This document shows positions 51,538 through 60,651 of a DNA stretch of 64,000 nucleotides, piece after piece. The translations under genes and the position numbers were made by a program. The stretch's first letter is position 1. Each line of letters begins with the position of its first letter. Under the pieces are notes generated by a model, which was given only the letters and a program-made list of their open reading frames with translations, searched no databases and was not told the DNA's origin. This DNA is from Pseudoips prasinana (taxonomy: Eukaryota > Arthropoda > Insecta > Lepidoptera > Nolidae), in assembly GCA_951640165.1 (NCBI GenBank), contig OX621255.1:4898001-4962000 (forward strand), given 5' to 3'.

Positions 51538-52255
51538 GCGAGCCGGCTGGCGTGGGCAGGCTGGCAGCGATCATTGCCTTTCACGCCGCAGCTCGTGGGT
51601 TCAATTCCCAACCAGGACAGATATTTGTGTGTGCATGGACATGTCTTTCACGCCGCAGCTCGTGGGTTCAATTCCCACCCACAACAGATAGTCTGGGTGT
51701 AATGATATAAGTTTCTATATGAAAAGTAGTATATTTAGTATATCAGTTATCTAGTTTCCATAGTACACACGGCTACATATTGTAATGATATTACCTGCCC
51801 TCCTATAGAATAAAACCTTTTTTGAGAAGATAGCTAACTCTGGTCATTTTATTAAAATAGCTGGACATAGCTTTTAAATTTAGAATAGAATTCGAATTAA
51901 TTAAAAAGTATAATTTTATGTTTGAGTGAGGTTTGTCAACAGTTACCGAAATTAAGTGCTAAATAACATTGTAAAAACTTTATTATTATTCAATAAAATA
52001 AGTGATTGGTGTTTCATATGTGTGTTATCATTGTGAAGGTCTCCCTAGATCCCATTATAGAGTACCCCTTGCTGCTGCGAGTCTTTAACAATATATATAG
52101 TATCAGCTCATCTCGCGTTGTATAGTATTTCCATATAATGAAAGGTCAGCTTATATTGGAAATGTAAAGCTTAATATGTAGCCGTATGTACAAGCTAGCT
52201 TAATTTGGGATCAGGTTGTTCGTGTGTGAATAATGTCTCAAGATATTATTATTAA
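51538..52255 (+). mobile_element. SINE family A with duplicated B box, split by a MITE
   Basis: The module CACGCCGCAGCTCGTGGGTT, with CAATTCCCA, occurs twice (51582-51610 and 51650-51680). The SINE breaks at 51766 and resumes at 52188 (GTACAAGCTAGCTTAATTTG), ending ATGTCTCAAGATATTATTAT. Confidence 0.6.
51767..52187. mobile_element. 421-bp MITE with GTAC target duplication
   Basis: Fifteen-base termini ACACGGCTACATATT and the inverse of AT-ACGGCTACATATT differ at one base. GTAC is duplicated (51763-51766 and 52188-52191). The SINE reads through without loss when it is removed. Non-coding; superfamily unknown. Confidence 0.6.
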
Positions 52256-52454
52256 TATCAACTTATTTTTTTCTCCCCAGTGCAAGGATTTTTAAAAACA
52301 TTTATAGACATTGTCCTATTCTGTACTTCTTAGTTAGTGAGCTAGTGTTCTTTGTTAAAAAAGACGTGCTTCATGGATCGTGTCAATTAACTTATCATTG
52401 ATTGATATTGCTAAATTTGGACTGCAAACTAGCTAAAACGTATCAATTGGAGTC
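52256..52454. other. Unassigned spacer
   Basis: Nothing recognised. Confidence 0.3.
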
Positions 52455-53083
52455 TTTTTAGGGTTCCGTAGCCATATGGCAAAAAACGGAACCCTTATAG
52501 ATTCATCATGTCTGTCTGTCTGTCCGTCGGTATGTCACAGCCACTTTACTGCTGAAACTTGGTAAGTAGATGTATTCTGTGAACCGCATTAAGATTTTTT
52601 ACACAAAAATAGAAAAATAATAATAATTTTGGGGGGACGCCATACATAGAACTGAAACTCAAAAAAAATTATTTCATGGTACCCATACATGTGGGGTGTC
52701 TATGGATAGGTCTTCACAAAAGATATTGAGGTTTCTAATATCATTTTTTTCTAAACTGAATAGTTTGCGTGAGAGACACTTCCAAAGTGGAAAAATGAGT
52801 GTCCGGGGGGGACACTCATTTTTCCACTTTGGAAGTGTCTCTCACGCAAACTATTCAGTTTAGATAACCCTGTAACTTCTAAAATAAGAGAATCATAAAA
52901 CTAAAAAAATATATGATGTACGAGTACATTACCATGGAAACTAACAACGAAAATTGGTTTGAACGAGATCTAGCAAGTAGTTTGTTTTTAATACGTCATA
53001 AACCGCAATTTGCTTTCATTTAATCGACTGAAATACTTGCTGCTACGGAACCCTTTATGTGCGAGTCCGACTCGCACTTGGCT
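52455..53083 (+). mobile_element. Repeat J copy with an internal inverted duplication
   Basis: It begins TAGGGTTCCGTAGCC, includes TGTCTGTCTGTCTGTCCG, and ends ACGGAACCC, then the hairpin TGCGAGTCCGACTCGCA and CTTGGCTGG. Relatives are at 57462-58048 (plus) and 61252-61812 (minus). This copy alone carries the 54-bp palindrome at 52751-52863. Non-coding. Confidence 0.6.
52751..52863. repeat. Perfect 54-bp inverted duplication
   Basis: The arm 52751-52804 (CTAAACTGAATAGTTTGCGT to ATGAGTGTCC) is exactly mirrored by 52810-52863 around GGGGG. The sister repeats have only the left arm, so the right one is a new inverted copy. Confidence 0.8.
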
Positions 53084-53231
53084 GGTTTTTAATATTTCTT
53101 GTATTCATTAAGTAGATTATAGTTCCTCGTTGCTGCGGTGGCAGTATGAGAAGTGCTCTCAACTGCCGCCACGCGCAAGCAGCTACGGTACTTCAGCGAT
53201 AGACGAAAGAGTAATTTAAGGATTTATAATA
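53084..53231. other. Spacer before mariner
   Basis: Short AT-rich interval with CGGTGGCAGTATGAGAAGTG. No gene. Confidence 0.3.
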
Positions 53232-53306
53232 GGTCTTTACCTATGAAATTGCCGTTTTGTATGAAAAAATTTAAACGAATTTTTTTCATGAATTTTTTTA
53301 TTTGTA

Positions 53307-54299
53307 TTAATCGAAGTAATCACCCATGCAATCAATGCATCTTTGCCATCGCAGTGGCAGTTTATTGATGCCCCTCTTAAAGAAATCAGCTGGACGGGAG
53401 GCAACAAATTCTTCAAAGGCATTTTGTACTGCCTTCCGGGTATTGAATTTTTTTCCCGCCAAGAAGTTATCCAAATTCTGGAAAAAGTAGTAGTCTGTAG
53501 GCGCAAGGTCTGGTGAGTAGGGCGGATGACGGAGAGCTTCCAACCCCAGTTCTTGCAACTTGGAGACCGTCTGCTGTGCAGTATGAGGTCGCGCGTTGTC
53601 GTGCAGGAGCAGCGGAGACGAGCGATTGACCAATGCTGGTTGGAGATGCGCCAGCTTCTCCATCATTGTGCTCAGTTCTTCACAGTACACATCTGCAGTA
53701 ATGCTCACCCCGTTTGGTAAGAAGCTGTGATGAATCACACCGGCGCTAGACCACCAAACAGTGACCATCACTTTTCTAGGGGTAAGTTTTCGTTTAGGGC
53801 ATTGTTTAGGTGCTGAACCAGGATCCAACCAACTTGCTGAGCGCTTGCGGTTATCAAACAGAATCCATTTTTCATCGCAGGTAACAATGCGGTTCAAAAT
53901 TCCTTCATTTGTGTGTCTGTTGAGCAGTGCAAGGCACGTCTCGACGCGTACTTCGCGCTGGCGATCATTGAGTTCGTGGGGCACCCATTTGTCAAGCTTT
54001 TTTACCTTGCCAATTTGACGCAAATGGACCAATATTGTTTTGACGCTAACGTCGAAAGCTGCTGCTAATTCAGCCGTAGATTGTGTATCATCAGCTTCCA
54101 CAACCGCCTTTAATTCGTCATTGTCGACCAAAGTCTTCGGACGACCGCGAGGTTCATTTTTCAGGTCGAAATTTCCAGAACGGAAGCGAGCAAACCAATA
54201 ACAGGTGGTGCGTTGGTTTGTAGTGTTAGCTCCGTAAACGTCGTTGATGTTGCGTGCCGCTTGTGCCGCGTTGCTGCCACGACGGTACTCATATTCCAT
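53307..54299 (-). CDS. Mariner transposase (DD34D), cecropia-like
   Basis: Cut-and-paste transposase acting on the flanking 25-bp termini. From the in-frame ATG at 54299 it has 330 residues. The DNA-binding part includes YWFARFRSGNFDLKNEPRGR. The linker motif WVPHEL is at 106. The catalytic residues are D142 (TCDEKWILFDN), D234 (LLHDNARPHTAQQ) and D269 (YSPDLAPTDYYFF), with 34 residues between the last two. It ends GDYFD, typical of cecropia/Hsmar1-like relatives. The expected start is nine codons upstream (ATG at 54326), but the seventh codon there is TGA (54306-54308), possibly from CGA. Use of the downstream ATG would remove only a short N-terminal stub. Probably inactive or weak. Confidence 0.8.
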   Translation of the reverse strand: MEYEYRRGSNAAQAARNINDVYGANTTNQRTTCYWFARFRSGNFDLKNEPRGRPKTLVDNDELKAVVEADDTQSTAELAAAFDVSVKTILVHLRQIGKVKKLDKWVPHELNDRQREVRVETCLALLNRHTNEGILNRIVTCDEKWILFDNRKRSASWLDPGSAPKQCPKRKLTPRKVMVTVWWSSAGVIHHSFLPNGVSITADVYCEELSTMMEKLAHLQPALVNRSSPLLLHDNARPHTAQQTVSKLQELGLEALRHPPYSPDLAPTDYYFFQNLDNFLAGKKFNTRKAVQNAFEEFVASRPADFFKRGINKLPLRWQRCIDCMGDYFD

Positions 54300-54326
54300 A
54301 ATTACTCAAATTTTTAACGTATCCAT
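54300..54326 (-). pseudogene. Interrupted N-terminal start of the mariner transposase
   Basis: Reads MDTLKI, stop, VI and then joins MEYEYRRG in frame. Relatives normally read through here. Confidence 0.5.
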
Positions 54327-54515
54327 GATGACGAAAAAGATTGAAATGCGATGAAAATGTAACACTAATCAATAAAGAAATGACTACTTTTGGAAAAAAG
54401 AATCCATGTTTTTAAAATAAAATTAATTTGAAATTAGAATTCTTAGCCAAACAAAAATTATTTTGATTTGAAATGGCCAGTACTGCAGAACGGCAATTTC
54501 ATAGGTAAAGACCTA

Positions 54516-54962
54516 ATATTAATATTTTGAACTTTGTCAAAGTTATTAAAAATTCACTATCATAAAACGATAAAGCTTCGCGAAACGGAAATGAGCTTAA
54601 CGATGCCAACACTATAACTAGAGATTTAATACAGTTATATCGGCTAACGGATAAGTGAACCGGTAAGGTATTTCTAATCGTAAAAGCTAAGGAACCACAT
54701 CCTACGGCCACTGCAATAAAACTGCATTAGGACATGTTTTATAGACATGATTCTGAGATAGTGCTAATAAAAAATGTAGAACGTGCTATTGATAAATTCG
54801 TGTCAAATTAAAAACATTACCTAACTTTAAATCACCATTTATAAAAAAAAAAACTAAGACTAATAAACATAGTTAAAAATACAGACTAAAAACTACGACT
54901 GAAGACTTAGGATCAAACTTAACAGGATCACTCGCTAAGTTAAGAAGAAGTTTTTTGTTTTT
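54516..54962. other. Unassigned DNA
   Basis: A 70-codon minus-strand frame is unrecognised. Ends in a T-run before a SINE C scrap. Confidence 0.35.
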
Positions 54963-55145
54963 TTTTAAAGACAACGCCCGCACTATGCAATTTAATCCCT
55001 GTGTCGCGGGGTACTTTACAAACATATAATTGACGGACACAAAGTACAAAATCTATATATTATTATATAAAAATGAAACCCGTTTTCCGTTGTCACGACA
55101 TCACGCGTGAACGGCTGGACCGATTTCACTATTTCTTTTTTTATT
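54963..55145. repeat. SINE C 3' end (minus) and a Helitron head (plus)
   Basis: 54968-55045: AAAGACAACGCCCGCACTAT, then GTGTCGCGGGGTACTTTACA. 55053-55145: AATGAAACCCGTTTTCC, GAACGGCTGGACCGATTTCA, also found at 62583-62690. Confidence 0.5.
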
Positions 55146-55162
55146 GTGTTTGTTATTGTCAG

Positions 55163-55425
55163 GAGAAGCTCTCATAGCCAGATGCTCTCACCGGTCCATA
55201 AGTGATTGGCGAGGTCAAGCAACTAGGCTCAGGGTCAGTCCAGAGATGGGTGACAGCCAAAGTGGTTTAATTACTGAGCATCTCCGTGCTTCGGAGGGCA
55301 CGTTACGCTGTCGGTCCCGGTTGTAGCCATTAGGCAACAGTCGTTAAGTCATGTCAGAGGCCTAACAGAGGCTTGAACAACTCTGTCACTAGGGTAATCA
55401 CTGCCCACACGATAAGTAAGTATGC
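55163..55425 (+). mobile_element. 5S rRNA-derived SINE, copy 3
   Basis: Leader GAAGCTCTCATAGCCAGATG. 5S-like head GTGATTGGCGAGGTCAAGC, AACTAGGCTCAGGGTCAG and AGAGATGGGTGACAGCC. Body GTGCTTCGGAGGGCACG and CAACAGTCGTTAAGTC. End ACACGATAAGTAAGTA. Confidence 0.65.
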
Positions 55426-55749
55426 AATCAGCAATGGCTTAAGTATTCAGCACATAGCTAATTAGCGGTAGCTTTGAACAAGAACTAAGTGACTGTTTTA
55501 CCGCTTTTCTATGTAAAATAAAAACACGCGTGTTTCAATTATAAAGATCGTGGCTTAATCAAACAACTATTACATATAAATGAGGTGGGATTGGGAGTGA
55601 ATGAACGTGAAGAGTTATTTTGGGAACACTTCAAGTGGAGTGGAAATAAATGGATTCTCACTTAGAGTGTGATGGAGCTTTTAATTCCCATTACTTACTT
55701 ACTACGCATGAAAAGTTTCTGAAGCAGGAGTTTGTTTGACCGTAGAGGT
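55426..55749. other. Unassigned DNA
   Basis: Nothing recognised. Confidence 0.4.
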
Positions 55750-55948
55750 TTTTTTTAAAGACAACGGCAAATCTACGGATTCTAATCCCTGTGTCGCGGA
55801 GTACTTTACAAAAATATAATAGACGGACACAAAATACATCCAGACTCAGAACAACTATTTATGGGTCACACAAATACTTGTCCGGCGCGGGATTAGAACC
55901 CGTGACACGAAGCGGCGAGGCGACTATCTTAGCCACTGCGCCACACGT
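55750..55948 (-). mobile_element. SINE family C, antisense
   Basis: GTGTCGCGGAGTACTTTACA, ACATCCAGACTCAGAACAAC, CGGGATTAGAACCCGTGACA (inverted B box) and GGCGAGGCGACTATCTTAGC. Confidence 0.6.
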
Positions 55949-55950
55949 TA

Positions 55951-56080
55951 AGCACGTCAAGCTGCCTCAAACTGTCAAAATTCCCTAATAGAAAGTGAGC
56001 CTTATGCTTATGTATGTGATAAAGTTGAACATCTATAAAAGAAATTTGGCAGATTGGGGTAGCTGGATGTGCTGCGTCTG
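55951..56080. mobile_element. P-MITE copy 8
   Basis: The left end is eroded (AGCACGTCAAGCTGCC), the right end nearly intact (GATGTGCTGCGTCTG). It abuts the SINE C head. Confidence 0.65.
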
Positions 56081-56302
56081 TACATCTTGTTGAAAAACAT
56101 ATATTTTTATTATTTATTATTATTATTATTTATTTCGGAAAATATATATAGTTTAGTAATTGTTAGTATTTAAATAACTTAAAACTATGTAAGCGTATTA
56201 GATATATTATATAGTCATATAATATATCTAATTTGATCTATATGTCTAATTTGATTTACAGTTTAAGGATTTTTTTGACCGCAAAAACTATTTCAACTTA
56301 TT
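56081..56302. other. AT-rich spacer
   Basis: (TTA)n run near 56108-56135. An inverted pair TATTAGATATATTA / TAATATATCTAAT occurs near 56198-56232. Confidence 0.35.
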
Positions 56303-56624
56303 GAAGTTATACTTCTTTTGGCGCGATGGAGAAAAATGATGAGAGTGAATTTTTACGATGCGCGTGCACACCGACACCAAAAAATTTAACAGCATGAAGT
56401 TAGTTCTAGGTGGTATGAGAGTGAATTTTTACGATGCGCGCGCATCGTGCGCGCGCATCGTAAAAATAACAGCATGAAGTTAGTTCTAGGTGGTATGAAA
56501 ATGTATGAGAGTGCAGCAAATAACAGCATGACGTTAGTTCTAGGTGGTATGAAAATTGATAACTATGTTCAAGTTGTATATTAAGAAGTATAACTTCTAA
56601 CGCGTGTTCATAAGTACACACAAG
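56303..56624. mobile_element. Repeat L, free-standing copy
   Basis: GAAGTTATACTTCTTTTGG to GTACACACAAG. It has the GCGCGCGC hairpin (TTTTTACGATGCGCGCGCA, 56426-56444 and inverse 56448-56466). It carries three copies of ATGA-GTTAGTTCTAGGTGG, one more than at 11.7 kb. Confidence 0.55.
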
Positions 56625-56879
56625 TTTTTTTTTCTCTCACAAAGTCGTAGTTCGTGGGTTCATTTACCACCTGGAAGAGATCGCTTTTAGCGACAAGGCC
56701 GCCTATTGCATTACTGTTGTGATCTTTAATTATTAATTATGACTTATTTCCTCACTTTAGAAAACTGTTCCGTAATTAACAATTTCGATATCAGTCCGTT
56801 TTCAATCTACGCAATTTCTGTTTAAAATTGACATTAAATTTTAGAAAAACCGTTATTTCTTTATTTTCGAATAATTATA

Positions 56880-57152
56880 AATCTATATATATATATAAAT
56901 CAATGCCACTTTTCGTTGTAATGTTATAACTCAACAACGCCTTTACCGATTTGGCTAATTTTGGTCTTGAATTATTCGAGGAAGGTCAGGGAAGGTTTGT
57001 ACGTAGAGAAAATTTTAAAAAAGTCTTGAAAAAGTGTAAAATCAACATATTTTAGCAATTTTAATTTTTTTTTGTTTGAATAAATGAACTTAATAATCAT
57101 TTCTTTTATTACTATGCCTTATACGTAGCGAAGCACGTACCGGGACGCTAGT
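56880..57152 (+). mobile_element. Helitron-like element without repeat L
   Basis: TCTATATATATATATAAATC, TTCGTTGTAATGTTATAACT, TTTTGGTCTTGAATTATTCG and the end GCACGTACCGGGACGCTAGT. Serves as the empty-site comparison for 11570-12054. Confidence 0.6.
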
Positions 57153-57164
57153 AATAAATAAATA

Positions 57165-57412
57165 TCTTGGCACAACTAACACACTGCCATCCCAAAGTAG
57201 GATAAGCCTGTACTATGGCAACCAGACAACTGATAAACATACTTATGTATTTCTAAATACGAACATATTATATATAAGTTACACCCAGACACCGAACAAA
57301 TAATTGTGCTCTTCGCACAAAAAATAGTCCTGGGTGAGGATCGAACCCACAACCTCTGTCTTAGCAGTCAGAGTCGCTAACCACTAGACCAACAGGCCAG
57401 TCATTATATATT
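57165..57412 (-). mobile_element. SINE family B, antisense
   Basis: ACTGCCATCCCAAAGTAGG, GGTGAGGATCGAACCCACAA (inverted B box) and GTCGCTAACCACTAGACC. Near full length. Confidence 0.65.
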
Positions 57413-57461
57413 AAGGAACTTTAAGATTCAACTACTACTGCAGAACACGTTTCAACTACTT

Positions 57462-58048
57462 TTAAGGGTTTCGTAGCCAAATGGAAAAAAATGGAACCCT
57501 TATTGATTCGTCATGTCTGTCTGTATGTCCGTATGTCACAGCCACTTTTTTCCGAAACTATAAGAGCTGCTGAAACTTGGTAAGTAGGTGTATTCTGTGA
57601 ACCGCATTAAGATTTTTAAACAAAAATAGAAAAAGAACAATAATTATGGGGGGTCGCCATACATAGAACTGAATCTCAGTATTTTTTTTTATCGTACCCA
57701 TACGTGGGGGGTGTCTATTGATAGGTCTTCAGAAATCATATTGAGGTTCCTAATATCATTTTTGTCTAAACTGAATAGTTTGCGCAAGAGCAACTTCCAA
57801 AGTGGTAAAATGAGTGTCCACCCCCCCCCCTGTAACTTCTAAAATAAGAGAATGATAAAACTAAAAAAAATATATGATGTACATTACCATGGAAACTGAC
57901 AACGAAAATTGGTTTGAACGAGATCTAGCAAGTAGTTTTTTTTTAATACGTTATAAACCGCAATCGGCTTTCATTTAATCAACTGAAATACTTGGTGCTA
58001 CGGAACCCTTCATGTGCGAGTCCGACTCGCACTTGGCCGGTTTTTTTC
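57462..58048 (+). mobile_element. Repeat J
   Basis: AGGGTTTCGTAGCCAAATGG, TGTCTGTCTGTATGTCCG, a C-run at 57820-57830, GTAACTTCTAAAATAAGAG, ACGGAACCCTTCATGTGCGA and the terminal hairpin GCGAGTCCGACTCGC followed by CTTGGCCGG. Confidence 0.6.
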
Positions 58049-58253
58049 GATGGCGCAATATCATGTAGTTCTACTTCATGGTTTCGATTCCCAGCTTCAC
58101 ATTAATTAATATTAATTAAAATTAGCCATGTAGCTTCCGGACTAGAAGGAATAACAGGGCCACGCCATACTATCCCGTGGGTGTCGTAAATGGCGACTAA
58201 GGGATACACCAGGTAGTCGGGGAGCAGCGCCACCTGTGTACTAGCTACCACAT

Positions 58254-58834
58254 TATATATGAACATTGTTAACAGGTATTAACGCGACTAACCTTATTGT
58301 TATTTTCCCGACGTTTCGACCAAGTTGCATTGATCGTCATCCCGTGACCACGATCAATGTAACTTGGTCGAAACGTCGGGAAAATAACAATAAGGTTAGT
58401 CGCGTTATTACCTGTTAAGAGGCCTATTACAGTCCACTAGCGCCGCCAATCGAAAAAATGTCATAACTCGTAATTATAGAATCAAAAATACAAAATATGT
58501 TATATTATTACTGTGGAAAAGGCAATAACGTAATTGTATAACACCTTATCAACACTTGAAATATAGCTGTTTAGCTAAATCGTGCATTCAAAACATAAAC
58601 GGCCGTTTTTGTTACAAATGCACGATTTAGCTAAACAGCTATATTTCAAGGGTTGACAATGTGTTATAAAATTACGCTATTGCCTTTTCTACAGTAATAA
58701 TAGACCACATTTTGTATTTTTGATTCTATTTACGAGTTATGACATTTTTTCGATTGGCGGCGCTAGTGGACTGTAAAAGGCCCCTTAACAATGTTCATAT
58801 ATAATTATGATACGCGAAAGTTTAAAAGTGTATA
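58254..58834 (+). mobile_element. Foldback retroposon, Penelope-end-like
   Basis: Flanked by a perfect 12-bp duplication. It carries a palindrome with arms TTAACAGGTATTAACGCGAC and inverse (58269-58418), containing CCCGACGTTTCGACC, and a right part GCGAAAGTTTAAAA. A second, longer relative is at 60142-60594 with the same CGAAAGTTTAAAA ending. The GTCGAAACGTCGGG motif resembles Penelope terminal repeats. Its right arm is interrupted at TTAA by a MITE. Confidence 0.45.
58419..58784. mobile_element. 366-bp palindromic MITE at a TTAA site
   Basis: TTAA is duplicated at 58415-58418 and 58785-58788. Termini GAGGCCTATTACAGTCC and inverse of GGGGCCTTTTACAGTCC. Arms of about 175 bp (CACTAGCGCCGCCAATCG, AAATATAGCTGTTTAGC). 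When removed, the two sides rejoin into the outer palindrome. TTAA fits the piggyBac superfamily. Confidence 0.65.
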
Positions 58835-58925
58835 TAGCTACCACATAACTGTGGTCGCCAACTCGCATGCCAAGCGCGGTGATACGGCAAACCCCACCTA
58901 AGGGCAAAGTTATAGGATTAAACAT

Positions 58926-59274
58926 GATTATTATTTTCATTATAAGAAGTTCAAGAACAGTGTTTTAAAGTGACGAAATTAATGATGGAAGTATCCTTTC
59001 TAAACTGGTTAGAATTACTAAGTCAGTATTAGTATAGGATATTTCGATATAAGCCCGTTTTAAACCTACGCAATTTCAATTTAAAATAGGTTTACAATTT
59101 TAGAGATACCGTCGACAAATTATAAATTGGGTTGTGATTTAAATTTAGGTATAGATATTGGGAGCGGGGAGCTAGATTGGCAAGATGAGATTAGAAAGTC
59201 CTCTTCAGTGTGGCAAGACAGAACTTCAACAACAAACCCCTTATCTATAAGAGGAGTAGGGAAGGAGAAAATTG
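58926..59274. other. Unassigned DNA
   Basis: Nothing recognised beyond ACGCAATTTCAATTTAAAAT, similar to 56813-56830. Confidence 0.35.
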
Positions 59275-59700
59275 TCTTATTTTATTAACCGACTTATGGG
59301 ACAGAGACGTAGTCGCTTACTTTTGGCCTCATTAGAAGCCTCAAGGTCACCCAAAGAGCAATGAAGAGGGCTATGCTCGGAGTATCCCTGCGCGATCGAA
59401 TAAAAAACTTCGAAATCCGCAGGCGAACCAAAGTAGCCGATACAGCCCAAAGAATTGCCAAATTGAAGTGACACTGGGCGTGGCACATAGCTCGTAGAAC
59501 CGACGCCCGATGGGGGAAAAGCTTCTTGAGTGGTGACCACGAACCGGAAGACGCAGCGTGGGCAGGCCCCCTACAAGATGTACCGATGATCTTGCAAGGG
59601 TCGCGGGCAGACGCTGAATGCGGGCAGCACAGGACCGGCTATTGTGGAGATCCTTGTAGCTTGTGTAGTGGACGTCTTTCAGCTGATATGATGATGATTA
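59275..59700 (+). pseudogene. RTE LINE ORF2 C-terminus and 3' tail
   Basis: The sense frame reads QRAMKRAMLGVSLRDRIKN, then FEIRRRTKVADTAQRIAKLK, a TGA in place of the usual Trp codon, then HWAWHIARRTDARWGK. These are hallmark motifs of the region after the reverse transcriptase in RTE-clade LINEs. The 3' end carries GTAGTGGACGTCTTTCAGC and ATGATGATGATTA. Inactivated by the stop and by frame changes after 59510. Confidence 0.65.
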
Positions 59701-59796
59701 GCCGAATTCAAAAAAGGAGGAGATTCACACGTAAAACAGTAATTATCTAGGATACATGCGTCAAAAGTGACACGCTACCATCTTATATGGTACATA

Positions 59797-60649
59797 CAAC
59801 ATGTAACGTAATTAACGCATACCCTCAAACAGCCCAATTAGAATATTATGTTGTAATCATAATACATACACTGAATTTTTAATTTAACATGTTTATGCAT
59901 TGTTATTTACTAAATTAGTTTCTTGGAATAAAGTTTATTTTTCTTTATTTTGTATTGAATGATGGAATTTGTATGAATACAAATAAAACGGTGACTTTGA
60001 AAGTCTTATTACTTTGACTTATGGTCGATTTCAATTTGTTTTGACTGTACACGGTAAATATGTCAATAATTTCCGTAGTTTTAATTATTTTGGAATAAAA
60101 AGTTACCTATATTAAAAATTATATAAATCGATTCAGTAAGCATCACGTAACACAACACTCACGCACTCTCACATCACAATACACACCTCACACACTTATT
60201 GAGAATTTTCCTAGCATTAAAACAACATAATCACTGATGACCGAACACTGTCCACTTAAGAAACAGGTTTATCCTAGTTTAAGTGACAGGGTTCAATAAT
60301 TATTTGAACATATTTTTATATACTGTGGACACGTGTCTCATCGCGATAAATATTTAGGTAAATCATTACCTTGTTTACCCCACGTTTCGGCATGGATTGC
60401 ACCAGCCGTGGTCACGGGTCGACTCTAATGATTTACCTAAATATTTATCGCGATAAGACCCGTGTCCACAGTATATAAAAATGTGTACAAATCGCGAAAG
60501 TTTAAAAACATTAATATTTGAACATAGTTTTAAGTTTATAACATCTGGTATGTAAACTTTTTGGCAATAAATCTTTATTATTATTATTACTTATTAAGCG
60601 ATTCTGACCAAACTATTTTCAGGATGTGCGTTAATTAAGTTACATTTTG
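59797..60649. mobile_element. TA-flanked MITE (family T), copy 2, split
   Basis: Termini CAACATGTAACGTAATTAAC and inverse, TA at 59795-59796 and 60650-60651. Removing 60142-60599 restores about 395 bp colinear with 45200-45591. Confidence 0.65.
60142..60594 (+). mobile_element. Foldback retroposon inserted in MITE T
   Basis: Flanked by TAAGC (60137-60141 and 60595-60599). It holds 56-bp inverted arms (60313-60368 and 60426-60481) around CCCACGTTTCGGCATGG. It continues AAATCGCGAAAGTTTAAAA and ends GGCAATAAATCTTTATTATT, a (TTA)n-like tail. Related to 58254-58834. Confidence 0.5.
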
Positions 60650-60651
60650 TA

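Larger units (their letters stand above)
53232..54513 (-). mobile_element. Complete cecropia-like mariner
   Basis: 1282 bp flanked by TA (53230-53231 and 54514-54515). The termini GGTCTTTACCTATGAAATTG match perfectly over 25 bp. The transposase frame is open except for one early stop codon. Confidence 0.85.
58130..58925 (+). repeat. RTE-associated repeat split by a foldback retroposon
   Basis: 58130-58253 (AATAACAGGGCCACGCCATA to CTAGCTACCACAT) continues at 58847 (AACTGTGGTCGCCAACTCGC) in the order seen at 57-252. TAGCTACCACAT is duplicated (58242-58253 and 58835-58846). Confidence 0.6.
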
